Assembly: GCF_003688725.1 (NCBI RefSeq)
Contig: NZ_REFP01000010.1
Span: 62,001 to 126,000 of the forward strand
Direction of reading: 5' to 3'
Origin: Thermoactinomyces vulgaris
GTDB lineage: Bacteria > Bacillota > Bacilli > Thermoactinomycetales > Thermoactinomycetaceae
DNA: 64,000 nt
Shown: one piece after another, positions 62,315 to 64,000 of the stretch
Position numbering within the stretch: the stretch's first letter is position 1
Layout of the letters: each line of letters starts with the position of its first letter
Program-made: the position numbers and the translations under genes
The notes under the pieces: model-generated
Told to the model about the DNA's origin: nothing
What the model saw: only the letters and a program-made list of their open reading frames with translations
Databases searched by the model: none

Positions 62315-63351
62315 TGGTGCTGACGGATCAAAAGATAAATGAAATAAGGGGCGCCGATCACGGCGGTAAACACGCCTGCCGGGATCTCCGCCGGCGCCAT
62401 GACGGTCCGGCCGATCATATCGGCCACCATGACAAAAACGGCCCCCAACAATCCGGACAGAGGCAACATCGCCCCATACGAAGCCCCCACCAACCGCCGG
62501 GCCAAATGCGGCGCAATCAAGCCCACAAAACTGATTCCCCCGGCAAACGCCACTCCCGATCCGGCCAGACCGGTACTCAACAACAAGAACCCGATCCGTA
62601 TCCGGTCACTGTTTCCCCCGAGCCCTTTGACCACTTCTTCTCCCAACTGCCCGCTGTTCAGATGGCGGGAAAACAGCAAGGCGACCGAAATCAAAATTAA
62701 AAGCCAGGGCCACAAGACCGCCACTTGGTCCCAATTGCTCCCGTAAACTGTTCCGGTGATCCACATTTTGGACTGGCTGGCATGGAAAACGGGTCCAAAC
62801 AAAATAATGAGATTGGTCAATGCCTGGGTTGCCGTATAAAAGCCGATTCCCATCAGGACCAAACGAAGCGGGGAAACCCCCCGGTTCCATGAAAGAAAAT
62901 AAATAAGCGCTCCAACCACGGAAGCCCCGATGAAAGCGGCAAACGGAACCCAAAATAAATGAATGGACAATGTACTGGACCAGTCGCTGAAAAAAGTGAT
63001 CACGCCAACCGCACCCACGGAAGCACCGCCGGTCACCCCGATAATATCCGGAGAAGCCAAAGGGTTTCGGATCACCGCCTGCAAGATCGCTCCGGACAGG
63101 GCCAGTGCCGCCCCGGACATCATGGCGATCAAGATCCTTGGAAATCTCAGCGTCAGAATGACAAAAGCATTTTCCCCCCGGCCGAAGAAAGCCTGAATCA
63201 CGTCCTGCAAAGAAACCGGGGTTTCCCCGATCATCAACCCGGCAGTGAAAATCAACCCCGTCAGCACGGCAAACAAACTGATGATCCACACCGCTTTTTT
63301 GTCCATCATGACGGAGAACCGGCTGCAACGCACGGAAAAATAACGCTTCAT
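62311..63351 (-). CDS. iron-siderophore ABC transporter permease (FecCD family), second subunit
   Basis: A 346-residue FecCD permease with about nine or ten hydrophobic helices: LRFPRILIAMMSGAALALSGAILQAVIRNPLASPDIIGVTGG is the diagnostic block, and GGISFVGLIAPHLARRLVG follows. The ATG at 63351 overlaps the stop of the preceding permease gene (ATGA), SD AAAAGGGAGGG. Together the two form the channel of a siderophore importer of the FeuBC/YfiZ-YfhA type. The binding protein and ATPase are not in the window. Substrate unknown. Confidence 0.92.
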   Translation of the reverse strand: MKRYFSVRCSRFSVMMDKKAVWIISLFAVLTGLIFTAGLMIGETPVSLQDVIQAFFGRGENAFVILTLRFPRILIAMMSGAALALSGAILQAVIRNPLASPDIIGVTGGASVGAVGVITFFSDWSSTLSIHLFWVPFAAFIGASVVGALIYFLSWNRGVSPLRLVLMGIGFYTATQALTNLIILFGPVFHASQSKMWITGTVYGSNWDQVAVLWPWLLILISVALLFSRHLNSGQLGEEVVKGLGGNSDRIRIGFLLLSTGLAGSGVAFAGGISFVGLIAPHLARRLVGASYGAMLPLSGLLGAVFVMVADMIGRTVMAPAEIPAGVFTAVIGAPYFIYLLIRQHQ

Positions 63352-64000
63352 CCCCGCACCCTCCCTTTTCGTCTGGCCAAATAGATAAAGAACGGCGTTC
63401 CGATCAATGCCGTCATCACGCCGACCGGAATGGGCTGTTGCTGCATGATCAGCCGCCCCAGTATGTCTGCAATTAAAAGCAAGTTGGCACCGTACACCAA
63501 ACAATAAGGAAAGAGCCAGCGATGATCATTCCCGACCAGCACACGAACCAAATGCGGCACAATCAGCCCGACAAAAACAACCGGACCGGCAACGGCTACC
63601 GATCCGCCCGCTGAAAATGCAATCATGACCACACCCAAAAGCTTGATGATTCCGACATTCATCCCCAGTCCTCTGGCCACATCATCCCCCATCATGAGCA
63701 CATTAAAAGCCCGTGCCAAACAAAGCGCCATCACCGCGCCGACCAAAAGAAACGGAAAAACCGGAATCGCCAAATCCAAACTCCGGCCTTCCACCGATCC
63801 GACCAGCCAAAACAACAATTCTTCCAAACTTCTTTCATTCATGGTCAAAAATCCTTGTGTAAGCGATGAAAAAAGCGCCATCACCGCAGCGCCGGCCAAG
63901 GTCAACTTCACCGGCGTCATTCCGTCCCGGCCGGCCGATCCCAATATATACACGATGAAAATGGCAAACGCGGCCCCGGCAAAACCCATCACCATCAAAG
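63348..64000 (-). CDS. iron-siderophore ABC transporter permease (FecCD family), first subunit, cut by window edge
   Basis: C-terminal 217 codons of a FecCD permease; the rest, with the start, lies beyond base 64000. Visible: LTLAGAAVMALFSSLTQGF and VAVAGPVVFVGLIVPHLVRVLVGND, the typical C-terminal GLIVPH element, and five or six hydrophobic helices. It overlaps its partner by 4 bp, so the genes are coupled. Iron-regulated (Fur) expression is likely in this family, but the promoter lies outside. Confidence 0.92.
   Translation of the reverse strand, partial: LMVMGFAGAAFAIFIVYILGSAGRDGMTPVKLTLAGAAVMALFSSLTQGFLTMNERSLEELLFWLVGSVEGRSLDLAIPVFPFLLVGAVMALCLARAFNVLMMGDDVARGLGMNVGIIKLLGVVMIAFSAGGSVAVAGPVVFVGLIVPHLVRVLVGNDHRWLFPYCLVYGANLLLIADILGRLIMQQQPIPVGVMTALIGTPFFIYLARRKGRVRG

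Overview
The window looks like a chromosomal segment of a spore-forming, Gram-positive member of the Bacillales. Shine-Dalgarno sequences are strong (AAAGGAGG type), GTG and TTG starts are common, and most genes end in compact hairpin-plus-U terminators. There is a PolC-type replicase and there are spore genes (CotF-like, YhcN/YlaJ-like, Spo0E-like, a CotS/YutH-like kinase). MqnE of the futalosine menaquinone route argues against Bacillus subtilis itself and fits families such as Thermoactinomycetaceae or Alicyclobacillaceae. That placement is an inference; no rRNA is present to settle it.

Layout. 1-4497 (minus) is a mannitol operon mtlA-mtlR-mtlF-mtlD, with mtlD cut by the window edge. 4704-6255 (minus) is a MetY-type sulfhydrylase behind a SAM-I riboswitch with its own promoter and terminator. 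6256-16446 carries single housekeeping and hypothetical genes: a DUF1259-like protein, a TVP38/DedA-like membrane protein, a DJ-1/PfpI protein, polC, an aldehyde dehydrogenase with its DUF779 partner and a CAP-domain protein. 16872-16961 is a tRNA-Leu(TAA).

17079-26000 is largely the conserved Bacillus 'yui/yum/yut/yuz' neighbourhood: yuiD, yuiB, yuiA (44 aa), type II NADH dehydrogenase yumB, ferredoxin-NADP reductase yumC, an IscA-type protein and yuzB, with mqnE among them. 25939-32424 (minus) is a poly-gamma-glutamate capsule operon, pgsB-pgsC-capA-capA-ggt/capD-unknown, with two tandem CapA paralogues and a membrane-anchored protein of unknown function at the end. 32694-35092 (minus) is mccA-mccB-yuzD, converting homocysteine to cysteine. 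yutI (Fe-S scaffold) and an Nramp-like transporter follow on plus.

36939-44599 (minus) holds an oligopeptide ABC transporter (oppA-B-C-D-F) preceded by a second, separately terminated OppA-type lipoprotein. 45185-47463 (minus) couples an OPT peptide transporter to a PqqD-like protein. 47798-50538 (plus) is glcD-glcF. 51475-62069 returns to the Bacillus-like block: yutH, pgpA/yutG, yutF, yutE, yutD, yutC and lipA, interspersed with an SDR, an MBL-fold hydrolase, a methyltransferase, a SufR-like regulator, two CotF-like coat proteins and a RacA-like MerR protein. The window ends in two FecCD-type iron-siderophore permeases, the second cut by the edge.

I found no insertion sequence, prophage, CRISPR array or defence island. 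The points most worth a second look are the PGA operon with its unknown last gene, the OPT/PqqD coupling, a tRNA-Leu with two acceptor-stem mismatches, and an orphan minus-strand terminator that may end a small RNA.
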